This document shows, one piece after another, positions 16,520 to 27,557 of a DNA stretch of 64,000 nt. The DNA comes from Acidimicrobiia bacterium (lineage in GTDB: Bacteria > Actinomycetota > Acidimicrobiia > Acidimicrobiales > Bin134): assembly GCA_022822905.1 (NCBI GenBank), contig JAJDYE010000029.1:141528-205527 (forward strand), read 5' to 3'. The notes under the pieces were generated by a model that saw only the letters and a program-made list of their open reading frames with translations, was not told the origin of the DNA and did no database searches. Position 1 is the stretch's first letter. The number at the start of each line of letters is the position of its first letter. Made by a program: the position numbers and the translations under genes.

Positions 16520-17980
16520 TCACACGAGGTTTTCTACGAAGCCTTCTAGTTGGCGGAGGTTGCGGACTTCGAAGACTCCGTCGCAGTGGACGCCGTATTC
16601 GGAGACGATGGAGTCGCCGGTGTCCCAGTAGGCGCCGGGTTCGGGGTTTAGCCAGAAGACTTTGCGGGCCCGGTGCTCGATCTCTTTGAGGATCCAGGCC
16701 TGGGAGGCGTGGTAGTTGTTGCGGGCGTCGCCCAGGATCATCACCGTGGTCTTGGGACCGACGTCTTTCCCGTAGCGCTCCCAGAACACCTCGAAGGCGT
16801 GGCCGTAGTCGGAGTGGCCGTCCACCCACACCACGTCGGCCTCAGCGTTGACTCGGTGGACGGCCTCGCCGATGTCGTCCACCCCCTCGAAGAAGCTGGT
16901 CACCTCGTCGAGGCCGTCTATGAACACAAATGAGCGCACCTTGGAGAACTGGTTGCTGATGGCGTACACCAGATGGAGGGTGAACCGGGCGAAGGCGGCC
17001 ACTGACCCGCTCACGTCGGCCACCACCATGATCTCGGGCTTGGCCGGACGGGGATAGCGGAACTTGGGCTCGGCGGGCACCCCGCCGTAGGAGAGCGAGT
17101 GGCGCATGGTGTTGCGGAAATCCAACGGGCCCTTGCGGCCGTGGCGCCGCTTGCGGGCCAGCCGCACAGCCAGTTTGCGGGTGAGCGGGTAGATGGCCCG
17201 GCGAAGGGCCATCATCTCCTCCCGGCTGGCGTGCATGAAGTCCACGTCTTCGGGCAGGGGCTTGCGGAGCGTTTTGGCCATGGCCTCCACTCCCCGGTCG
17301 GCCACCAGCCGGCGGCGGATCTCGGCCTCCACCTCCTTGCGGAGCTGGTCTACGCGAGCCTCGAACTCGTCACGCTCCAGCCGCTCCTCCAGGGGAGTGA
17401 GGTCGCCGGGGGCGTCCTGGCGGGCCTGGTCCATCAAGCGCTCCAGAACCCCGTCGAGGTCGAGGTTTCGCAGCGTGCGATATAGGTAGTAGGTGCCGCC
17501 TACCGGCCGGCCGGGCTCCATGCCGGCGTAGCGCTGCACCGCTTGGCGGGCGATGGCCCGCATGAGGGCGTCGTCGCCCCGCATCAGCGCTTGAAACAGC
17601 ATCTCGGCCAGCTGCTCGGCCGACATGGCCTCGCCGCCACCCCCACCCTGGCGGCGCTGCTGGCCGTCCATGCCGTCGACGAAGTCGGACAGGTCCATGC
17701 CTTCGGGCCACTCGCCATCGATGAGGTCGTATTCGGCCCCCCGCAGCGAGAAGTACACCTCGAACACCGTCTCGAAGGCTCGCCAGTGGGCGTGGTTCTT
17801 CACCAGGGTGGCGGCCAACGCGTACTTGAACGCATCCCGGTCTTCAATGGGGATGTGCTGGATTGCCTCCATGGCGTCCAGGTTCTCGGTGAGACTGACC
17901 GGCAGCCCCGCGGCCCGCAGCTCGGAGATGAACCCGGCCAGAAGCGCCAGCAGCGGGGAGGTGGCGGGCTCGACCTTCAT
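16520..17980 (-). CDS. CoxE-like von Willebrand factor A domain protein
   Basis: 486-residue protein of the VWA/CoxE family. The N-terminal two thirds are charged and helical (about residues 1-300, with a GGGGG linker near 115). The C-terminal VWA domain starts with IMVVADVSGSVAAFAR, a MIDAS D-x-S-x-S motif (about residues 322-337). The C-terminal stretch TTVMILGDARNN completes the fold. It is paired with a MoxR-type AAA+ ATPase 69 bp upstream; such MoxR-VWA pairs act as chaperones or metal-cofactor insertion systems, as CoxD/CoxE do for CO dehydrogenase. No client enzyme is adjacent. The 3' end converges on cadI. Confidence 0.88.
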   Translation of the reverse strand: MKVEPATSPLLALLAGFISELRAAGLPVSLTENLDAMEAIQHIPIEDRDAFKYALAATLVKNHAHWRAFETVFEVYFSLRGAEYDLIDGEWPEGMDLSDFVDGMDGQQRRQGGGGGEAMSAEQLAEMLFQALMRGDDALMRAIARQAVQRYAGMEPGRPVGGTYYLYRTLRNLDLDGVLERLMDQARQDAPGDLTPLEERLERDEFEARVDQLRKEVEAEIRRRLVADRGVEAMAKTLRKPLPEDVDFMHASREEMMALRRAIYPLTRKLAVRLARKRRHGRKGPLDFRNTMRHSLSYGGVPAEPKFRYPRPAKPEIMVVADVSGSVAAFARFTLHLVYAISNQFSKVRSFVFIDGLDEVTSFFEGVDDIGEAVHRVNAEADVVWVDGHSDYGHAFEVFWERYGKDVGPKTTVMILGDARNNYHASQAWILKEIEHRARKVFWLNPEPGAYWDTGDSIVSEYGVHCDGVFEVRNLRQLEGFVENLV

Positions 17981-18049
17981 GGCAGGCTCAGGGCTGAACC
18001 GTAAAGGGCTTGCCAGTGAGGCCAGTGACCTTGCGTCTAACCCGGAGGA

Positions 18050-18964
18050 TCACGAGGTTGCGACCGGGGCGGCAAATTCCTCGTCGGAGGAGGCGAACTC
18101 CTTCAGCGCCTTTTCGATGTCGCTGCGGTACTTGAGCAGGATGTTCACCGTCTCGGCCGCGGTGTCGGCGTCGATGTGCTCCACTCCTAGCAATACCAGG
18201 GTGCGGGCCCAATCCAGGGTCTCCGACACCGACGGGGCCTTTTTCAACTCGATCTGGCGTACCGAACGCACGATGCGGGCCACCTGGTCGGCCAGGCTCT
18301 CGCCCACACCGGGCACCTTGGCCAGCACGATCTCCTTCTCCCGGTCGAGATCGGGATAGTCGATGTGCAGAAACAGGCACCGCCGCTTGAGGGCCTCCGA
18401 CAGCTCCCGGGTGTTGTTAGAGGTGAGGAACACCAGTGGGATCTGGCTGGCGGCCACCGTGCCTAACTCGGGGATGGACACCTGGTAGTCGGACAGGATC
18501 TCCAGCAGCAACGCCTCGGTCTCGATCTCCACTCGGTCGACCTCGTCGATGAGCAGCACAACCGGCTCGGCGGCGCGGATGGCCTCCAGCAGCGGTCGGG
18601 TGAGCAGAAACTCCTCGGAGAACAGATCGTCCTCGATCTGCTGCCACATGCCCTCGCCCTCGGGATCCTCTCCCTGGCGCTCGGCCTGGATGCGCAGAAG
18701 CTGCTTCTTGTAGTTCCACTCATACAGAGCCTTGGACTCGTCGAGACCCTCGTAGCACTGGAGGCGGATGAGCCGGGCGCCAGTGGCCTCGGCCACGCTC
18801 TTGGCCAACTGGGTCTTACCAGTGCCGGCTGGACCCTCCACCAGCACCGGCTTCTGCAAGCGCTCGGCCAGATAAACCACCCCGGCGATGCCCTCATCGG
18901 CCAGATACTGCACATCGCTCAGGCCCTTGCGCACTGAGTCGACGTCAGCGAAGGAGAAACTCAT
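18050..18964 (-). CDS. MoxR-family AAA+ ATPase
   Basis: 304-residue AAA+ ATPase. Walker A is VEGPAGTGKTQLAKSVAEA (about residues 42-60), Walker B is VVLLIDEVDR (about 134-143), sensor 1 is FLTSNNTRELSEALKRRC with the arginine finger RRC motif. This is the CoxD-like branch of MoxR proteins. It works with the downstream VWA protein: the ATPase remodels, the VWA partner recognises the client (family knowledge). The ATG at 18964 lies 6 nt from a TAGCCT box, so it heads a leaderless transcript. Confidence 0.92.
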   Translation of the reverse strand: MSFSFADVDSVRKGLSDVQYLADEGIAGVVYLAERLQKPVLVEGPAGTGKTQLAKSVAEATGARLIRLQCYEGLDESKALYEWNYKKQLLRIQAERQGEDPEGEGMWQQIEDDLFSEEFLLTRPLLEAIRAAEPVVLLIDEVDRVEIETEALLLEILSDYQVSIPELGTVAASQIPLVFLTSNNTRELSEALKRRCLFLHIDYPDLDREKEIVLAKVPGVGESLADQVARIVRSVRQIELKKAPSVSETLDWARTLVLLGVEHIDADTAAETVNILLKYRSDIEKALKEFASSDEEFAAPVATS

Positions 18965-18970
18965 GGCTGA

Positions 18971-18976
18971 AGGCTA
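18971..18976 (-). promoter_or_regulatory. -10 box of leaderless moxR transcript
   Basis: TAGCCT (18976-18971), then TCAGCC and the ATG at 18964. Confidence 0.5.
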
Positions 18977-19012
18977 CGTCTCGCTCGATCTAGCCCCGAA
19001 ATCAGTAAGGGC

Positions 19013-20269
19013 CTAGCCCCGAATTTGGCCCTCGCCCCGGACCACATACTTGGTGGTGGTGAGCTGGCGCAGCCCCATCGGGCCCCGAGCGTGCAGCTTC
19101 TGGGTGCTGATGCCGATCTCCGCGCCGAAGCCGAACTCTTCGCCGTCCACAAACCGGGTGGAGGCGTTGACCAGCACCGCGGCGGCGTCCACCTCGGTGC
19201 AGAACCGGTCGGCAGCGTCGAGATCGGCGGTGATGATGGCCTCGCTGTGACCGCTGCCGGTGTCGTTCACGTGGGCGATGGCCTCGTCCAAGCTGTCCAC
19301 CACCTTCACCGACAGCTTCAGGTCCAAGAACTCAGTGAAGTAATCCGCCTCGGTGGCCTCGCCGATGCGATCCGGCCCCAAAATGGCCCGGGCCGCCTCG
19401 TCGCCTACCAACTCGACACCAGCCAGGTCGTCGGCCAGCGGGGGGAGCAGCTCGGCGGCAATCGACTGGTGTATCACCAAGGACTCGGCCGCGTTGCACA
19501 CCGAGGGGCGCTGGGTCTTGGCGTTGACCACGATGCGACGAGCCATGTCCAAGTCGGCCGAGGCGTCCACGTACACGTGGCAGTTGCCGTCGCCGTCGAT
19601 CACATAGGGCACGGTGGCGTTTTCCAGAATGGAGGCGATCAGTCCGGGACCGCCTCGGGGGATGAGGCAGTCGATGCTGTCCCGCAGCTGCATGAACTCG
19701 GCCGCCGCGGAATGGCTGATATCGCTTACCAGAACCAGGGCATCGCTGGGCAACCCGGCCTTCTCGTACGCGTCCCGCATCACTCCGGCGATGGCCAGAT
19801 TGGAGCCCAGAGCGCTGGACGATCCCCTTAAGAAGGCGGCATTGCCCGACTTGAGGCACAGACCAGCGGCATCGCTGGTCACGTTGGGGCGGCTCTCATA
19901 CACGATGGCCACCACGCCCAGCGGCACTCGCACCTGGCTGATTCGCAGGCCGGAGGGCACTACCCAGCCGCCCACGATCTCCCCCACCGGGTCGGCGAGG
20001 CCAGCGACCTTACGCAAACCGCCAGCCATTCCCTCCAACCGGGAGTCTGTCAGCCGAAGCCGGTCCACCAGCGTGGCACTCATGCCCGACGCGGTGGCCG
20101 CCTCCACGTCGGCCTGGTTAGCCTCCAACAGATCGTCTCGGGCCTGCTCCAGCTGGTCGGCGGCCAACAGCAGGGCGTGGTTTTTGGTCTCGGTATCGGC
20201 AGTGGCCAAAACCCGGGCTGCGGCCTTGGCCCGGTCGGCCAACTCGGCCATGGGTATATCGGCGCTCAC
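19013..20269 (-). CDS. proA: Gamma-glutamyl phosphate reductase
   Basis: Second step of proline synthesis: NADPH-dependent reduction of glutamyl 5-phosphate to the semialdehyde; cytoplasmic. From GTG 20269 the protein has 418 residues, the family norm. Aldehyde-dehydrogenase-like fold with VPLGVVAIVYESRPNVTSDA (about 110-129), LRGSSSALGSN, and the catalytic cysteine in KTQRPSVCNAAESL (about 255). The end (AEIGISTQKLHARGPMGL) is typical. A TACGCT box 6 nt before the GTG supports this start over longer frames. Its partner proB lies 1.9 kb away beyond murJ, which is inverted. Confidence 0.96.
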   Translation of the reverse strand: MSADIPMAELADRAKAAARVLATADTETKNHALLLAADQLEQARDDLLEANQADVEAATASGMSATLVDRLRLTDSRLEGMAGGLRKVAGLADPVGEIVGGWVVPSGLRISQVRVPLGVVAIVYESRPNVTSDAAGLCLKSGNAAFLRGSSSALGSNLAIAGVMRDAYEKAGLPSDALVLVSDISHSAAAEFMQLRDSIDCLIPRGGPGLIASILENATVPYVIDGDGNCHVYVDASADLDMARRIVVNAKTQRPSVCNAAESLVIHQSIAAELLPPLADDLAGVELVGDEAARAILGPDRIGEATEADYFTEFLDLKLSVKVVDSLDEAIAHVNDTGSGHSEAIITADLDAADRFCTEVDAAAVLVNASTRFVDGEEFGFGAEIGISTQKLHARGPMGLRQLTTTKYVVRGEGQIRG

Positions 20270-20275
20270 GGCGCG

Positions 20276-20281
20276 AGCGTA
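20276..20281 (-). promoter_or_regulatory. -10 box of leaderless proA transcript
   Basis: TACGCT (20281-20276), CGCGCC, then the GTG at 20269. Confidence 0.5.
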
Positions 20282-20423
20282 CCCGACTGCACCCGTTGCT
20301 CCGGTAGCGTGTTTTGGCATTCCACCGGTTGAACAACGACTCAACGGCCCGATCGACGCTCCGCGGTCTGGCGGCAAAGGGGCGATCCAGAGACAAGACG
20401 ATGGCTGACACATCTACCTCCGA

Positions 20424-20506
20424 GCGCCCCAGCGGCAAGGGAGCGAGGCCCGACCCGCCTGGTACCCACAACACCGACGCCCCGCGCCCCAGCGGCAGGG
20501 GAGCGA
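20424..20506 (+). repeat. In-frame 60-bp-period duplication at the murJ 5' end
   Basis: The 23-bp segment at 20424-20446 recurs at 20484-20506 with one mismatch, encoding RPSGKGA and RPSGRGA in the cytoplasmic N-terminal tail of MurJ. Confidence 0.85.
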
Positions 20507-22129
20507 TCCTGGTGGGTGCGGGGATTTTCGTGTCCCGCGTTTCGGGTATCGGCCGGGAGGTGGCGGTGGCCGCGTTCATCGGCGCAGGCCGCATCGGCGA
20601 TGCCTACCGGGCCGCTTTGACCATTCCCCGCCTGCTGCAAAACCTGCTGGGCGAAGGGGTGCTGTCGGCCTCCTTCATCCCCATCTACTCGCAACTGGTG
20701 GAGCAGGGGCGGCGCAAGGACGCGGGGCGTCTGGGCGGAGCAGTGTTCGGGCTGTTGGCGGTGGTCACCGGGCTATTGGTGCTGGCCGGGTGGATGTTGG
20801 CCGAGCCGGTGGTGTCGCTGTTGTTGTGGCGGCTGTCCGACGACACCGCTGATCTAACCGTGGAGCTGGTGCGGGTGATGTTCGCCGGGATCGGGTTCAT
20901 CGTGCTGGCGGCGTGGACCCTGGGGGTGCTGAGCGCCCACCGCCGGTTCTTCTTGTCCTTTGCCGCCCCGGTGATCTGGAACGCCGCCCAGGTGGCGTTC
21001 ATGGTGGGGGCTTGGCTGGTGTGGCACGACGTGGACCCCACCACCCGGGCCTCCGACGTGGCCAAGATGGCGGCTTGGGGGGTCGTGGTGGGCGGCGCCC
21101 TCCAATTCTTGGTGCAGGTACCGCTGGTGCTGCGGCTCGTCCCGTCGCTTCGGCTCAGCCTGAACTGGCGGCGCCCCGATGTGCGGACGGTGCTCAACCG
21201 GTTCGGGCCGGCGTTCATCGGCCGGGGGGTGGTGCAGGTGTCGGCCTACGTGGACTTGATCCTGGCCGGGCTGCTCGCCGGCGGGGCCATCGCCGCGTTG
21301 GGGTTCGCCCAGGTGATCTATTTTCTGCCCATCAGCCTGTTCGCAATGAGCGTGGCGGCCAGCGACCTGCCGGAGATGGCCCGAGAACAAGGCGACCCCG
21401 AAGCGCTGGTGCGACGGCTCCAAGCCGGCCTCGACCGGATCGGGTTCTACGTTCTGTACTCGGCGGTGGCGTTCATCACCCTGGGCGGGTTGATCGTGGG
21501 GGCGCTGCTGGAACGGGGGCAGTTCAACGGCGACCAGACCGTGCAGGTGTGGTGGATCCTGGCCGCTTACTCCTTGGGACTAGTGGCCTCGGCGTCGTCT
21601 CGCCTGCTTCAGAACGCCTGCTTCGCGGCAGGCGATGCCAAAGGCCCGGCCCGGGTGGCGGTTGTCCGGGTGGTGCTGGCCGCCGGGGTCGGGATTCTGC
21701 TCATGTTCGGCTTCGACTCTTACGCGGTGGTCAACGGCAGCGTGGAGCGGCTGGGCGACTTCCAGGTGCTGTCAGCGCTGTCGGATGCCGAGCGGGCCGA
21801 GGGCGCGGTGCGGCTGGGGGCGGTGGGGCTGGCCCTGGGCAGCACGGTGGCAGCATGGGTGGAGTACGGCATCCTGCGCCATCGGATCCGCTACCTGCTG
21901 CGCCGCCGCCAGCCGGTGCGGGGTCCGATGAGACGCCTGGCGGTTGCCGCTCTGTCGGCCGCGGTGCTGGGCGGAGTGCTGGCCTGGGGCTTTGAGCCCC
22001 TGCCACTGTTGGTGGCCGCGCCGGTGGCTTTGCTGGTAACTGGAGGGGTGTATGTAATCCTCGGGCGGGGCTCCGGGGTGGCCGCGGCTGAGGAAGCCGC
22101 CATCCTGATGGAGCAGGCCATGGCCCGCG

Positions 22130-24821
<2,692 letters not shown>

Positions 24822-24832
24822 CGTTCGCTCCT

Positions 24833-25138
24833 CTACGCCTTGATCGCCGTGATCTGAATGCGGGACTTGCGCTGGCGATGGCCCCACCGCCGACGCTGGT
24901 TGCTCTTGTTCTTGTAAGTGAAACCGTTGATCTTGCGGTCTTTGACCGAGTCCACCACTGTGACGGTGACCTTGGCCTTGCCGAGCTGATCAGGGGCGGC
25001 GGTCACCGAGTCGCCGTCCACCAACAACAGCGGGATCAGCTCGACCTCAGCCCCGGGTTCGCCCAGCAGCTCCACATCGAGGATCTGGCCCTCTTCAACC
25101 TTGTACTGCTTTCCGCCGGTGCGGATGACGGCATACAC
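24833..25138 (-). CDS. rplU: 50S ribosomal protein L21
   Basis: 101-residue large-subunit protein: [19 protein letters not shown] at the N-terminus and the conserved [14 protein letters not shown] block near residues 75-88. It starts with GTG at 25138, 7 nt from a TAGCCT box that overlaps the rne stop codon, so it can be transcribed independently of rne. Confidence 0.97.
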   Translation of the reverse strand: MYAVIRTGGKQYKVEEGQILDVELLGEPGAEVELIPLLLVDGDSVTAAPDQLGKAKVTVTVVDSVKDRKINGFTYKNKSNQRRRWGHRQRKSRIQITAIKA

Positions 25139-25145
25139 CTGTCCA

Positions 25146-25151
25146 AGGCTA
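25146..25151 (-). promoter_or_regulatory. -10 box of leaderless rplU transcript, overlapping the rne stop
   Basis: TAGCCT (25151-25146) begins with the TAG stop of rne and is followed by TGGACAG and the GTG of rplU. Confidence 0.5.
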
Positions 25152-26810
25152 CCCGTCTCGACGGGTTCTTACTAGCTGTCGGTCGAGCTCCAGGCCCCGC
25201 CCCTCGCAGGTGGGGCAGACCGAAGAGCACGACTCCAGCAGGCCCTCGCCAATGCGCTTTCGGGTCATCTCCACCAAGCCCAATTCGGAGATGTCCAGCA
25301 CCTGGGTGCGGGTCTTGTCCCAAGCCAGGGACTCCCGGAATACCTTCATGAGCTCTTCGCGGTTGCCCCGCTTCTCCATGTCCACGAAGTCGATCACGAT
25401 GATCCCGCCGATGTCGCGCAACCGAAGCTGCCGGGGGATCTCCTGAGCCGCCTCCAGGTTGTTGCGGAACACGGTCTCCTCCAGGTTGGAGTCGCCGACG
25501 TTCTTGCCGGTGTTCACGTCGATGACGGTGAGCGCTTCAGTGCTCTCGATGATCAGCGATCCGCCACCCGGGAGCCACACCTTCTTGTCCAGAGCCTTGA
25601 CGAACTGCTCGTGTACGTGATGGCGCTCCAACAAGCTGAGATGCTCGCTCTCGGCGTCGTAGTACTCGAGCCGCTCCACCAGTTCGGGGGCCACGCTGGA
25701 CACGTAGTCGTGTACCTCGTCGAACAGGCGGCGATCATCGATGTGGACCGACCGGAAGTCCTGATTGAACTCCTCCCGGATGACCCGAACCGCCATCTCG
25801 GGCTCCCGGTAGAGCAGACCGGGCACCTTCGCCTTCTTGGTCAGGGCCTCGATCTCCTCCCATTGCGACACCAGCCGCTTCACGTCGCGCTCCAGTTCCT
25901 CAGCGGTGATCTTCTCGGCGGCGGTGCGCACGATGATCCCGTGCTCTTCCGGCTTGCACCGGTCGAGCACCTTTCGCAGCCGCTTGCGCTCCTTGTCAGT
26001 AAGCCGCTTGGAGATGCCGTAGGTCTTGGAGTTGGGCACCAGCACCACGAACCGGCCCGGCAGCGACACCTCCTGGGTCAGCCGGGCCCCCTTGTGGGCG
26101 ATGGGGTTCTTGGTGACCTGGCACATGATGGTCTGGCGGGCCTCCAAGAGGTTCTCGATTCGGGGCGAACCGTTCGAGGTCTCCACATCGTCGGGGTCGA
26201 ACACCACATCGCCCCGGTACAGCACCGCATTCTTGGGAGTGCCGATGTCCACGAAGGCGGCCTCCATGCCGGGCAGCACGTTTTGGACCCGACCCAGGTA
26301 GATGTTGCCGTGGATCTCCCCGACGTCGTCGGCCGGACGGGACACGTAGTGCTCAATAAGCGCACGGCCCTCCAACACTGCGATCTGGGTGACTTCCGGG
26401 CGGACTTGGACCAGCATCATGTAGCGGCCCACCGGCCGGCCCTTGCGACGGCGGCCCCGTCGGCGTTCCAGAGTCTTCTCGTCCAGCTCTACCGGACCGT
26501 CCGATACCCGGTGCTCCACCGGCTGCACCGGACGGCTGCCTCCTCCGCGGCCCCGCCCGCCTCGACGGCGACGGCGCTTGCGACCTGATCCGGAACCGCT
26601 CCCGCCGGAGCCTGAGCCTGAACCTGAGCCCCCGCCGGAGCCTGAGCCCGAGCGCGATCCATTCCCGCTCGGCGCGGGTCGGGAATCGCCAATCTTGGGA
26701 CGGCTGTCAGAAGGCGGTGGAGCGGGGCGAGTATCGCCGATCTTCGGCTTACCGCCAGAAGAAGCAGGCGCGGGGCGAGTATCGCCGATCTTTGGGCGAC
26801 TTTCGGTCAT
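25149..26810 (-). CDS. rne: Ribonuclease E/G
   Basis: Endoribonuclease for rRNA processing and mRNA decay. 553 residues. The N-terminal 115 residues are disordered: three 16-residue repeats (RPKIGDTRPAP type), a Gly/Ser tract and an Arg-rich patch (RKRRRRRGGRGRGG) that could bind RNA. The catalytic region follows: S1 domain (GEIHGNIYLGRVQNVLPGM), the DNase I-like metal site (LTVIDVNTGKNVG and GGIIVIDFVDM, two catalytic Asp), and the zinc-link CPTC of VCPTCEGRG. It lacks the long C-terminal scaffold of E. coli RNase E; the disordered region is at the N-terminus, as in actinobacteria. AGAAAGGA precedes ATG 26810. Confidence 0.95.
   Translation of the reverse strand: MTESRPKIGDTRPAPASSGGKPKIGDTRPAPPPSDSRPKIGDSRPAPSGNGSRSGSGSGGGSGSGSGSGGSGSGSGRKRRRRRGGRGRGGGSRPVQPVEHRVSDGPVELDEKTLERRRGRRRKGRPVGRYMMLVQVRPEVTQIAVLEGRALIEHYVSRPADDVGEIHGNIYLGRVQNVLPGMEAAFVDIGTPKNAVLYRGDVVFDPDDVETSNGSPRIENLLEARQTIMCQVTKNPIAHKGARLTQEVSLPGRFVVLVPNSKTYGISKRLTDKERKRLRKVLDRCKPEEHGIIVRTAAEKITAEELERDVKRLVSQWEEIEALTKKAKVPGLLYREPEMAVRVIREEFNQDFRSVHIDDRRLFDEVHDYVSSVAPELVERLEYYDAESEHLSLLERHHVHEQFVKALDKKVWLPGGGSLIIESTEALTVIDVNTGKNVGDSNLEETVFRNNLEAAQEIPRQLRLRDIGGIIVIDFVDMEKRGNREELMKVFRESLAWDKTRTQVLDISELGLVEMTRKRIGEGLLESCSSVCPTCEGRGLELDRQLVRTRRDG
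26674..26806 (-). repeat. Three 48-bp in-frame repeats at the rne 5' end
   Basis: A GC-rich unit with the core ATCGCC(G/A)ATCTT recurs at 26674, 26722 and 26770 (period 48 bp), encoding PKIGDTRPAP, PKIGDTRPAP and PKIGDSRPAP. The two copies nearest the start are almost identical. Confidence 0.9.
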
Positions 26811-26825
26811 CTCTGTAGTCCTTTC

Positions 26826-27557
26826 TCATTGCACACCAACCGGGGTGTGCTGAGCAGGGGCTGCGCCGACCATTAGCGGCTCCAAGCGGGCGCCATCCTG
26901 CTCAATCCATTGACGAGTGCGCTGAATCAGCACCGGGCGGTACTGCGGTTCAAAAACAGTCAAGAGCTCCGACGGTCGAGCTGCCCGCGGTTGGGTGCCC
27001 AGAGTGGCCAAAAGGCGAACCCCCCGACTCGTCGATTCACCGACCTCCAATGCCCGTATCTGAGGGGCGAGGTCGTCGGTGATCTGCTGTCCCTTGCGTT
27101 CTCGCGTAATCACTATCGTAGCCGCACCGCGCACCCGATCTACCCATTCGGCGAGATCGTCGGCGGTCACGTCGATCAGCTCGATGTCCCAATCGCAGAT
27201 GGTCACCGCCTGCTGCAACGACATCGCGCCGGGCAATAGCACCGATCCCCCAGTGGCGGCGATCCCGTCCGGCAACACGCTGACCAGGGCATCCAGCACG
27301 TCTGGCACCGCGACATCGGCGCACTTGAAGTCGACGTCCAGATACTCGGCCTCCGACTCATAGCCGGTGGCCAACGCCAGTCCGAAGTGCAGCTTGGCCC
27401 GGGGCGAGAATCCCTCGGTCTGAGCCACCGGCAGCCCAGTTCGCCGCAGTGAGCGCTCCCAGATCCTGGCCACATCCCGATGGCTGGTGAACCGGATACG
27501 CCCCGCTTTGCTGTACCGCAGCCTAATCCGGGTGCGGGGTGCTTGATTCGGGTTCAC
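26826..27557 (-). CDS. DUF2344 / TIGR03936 radical-SAM-associated protein
   Basis: 243 residues from GTG 27557. RIRLRYSKAGRIRFTSHRDV at the start and EGFSPRAKLHFGLALATGYES (about residues 43-63) mark the TIGR03936 family, which almost always sits beside the TIGR03960 radical SAM protein. The start overlaps that gene's stop (GTGA), so the two are co-translated. Exact function is unknown; an RNA-linked role is suspected from the constant link to rne and rplU. Confidence 0.92.
   Translation of the reverse strand: MNPNQAPRTRIRLRYSKAGRIRFTSHRDVARIWERSLRRTGLPVAQTEGFSPRAKLHFGLALATGYESEAEYLDVDFKCADVAVPDVLDALVSVLPDGIAATGGSVLLPGAMSLQQAVTICDWDIELIDVTADDLAEWVDRVRGAATIVITRERKGQQITDDLAPQIRALEVGESTSRGVRLLATLGTQPRAARPSELLTVFEPQYRPVLIQRTRQWIEQDGARLEPLMVGAAPAQHTPVGVQ

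Noticed and set aside
26674..26806. Regularly spaced repeats at 26.7 kb as a CRISPR or regulatory array
   Set aside because: Period of 48 bp is in frame and lies inside the rne coding sequence.
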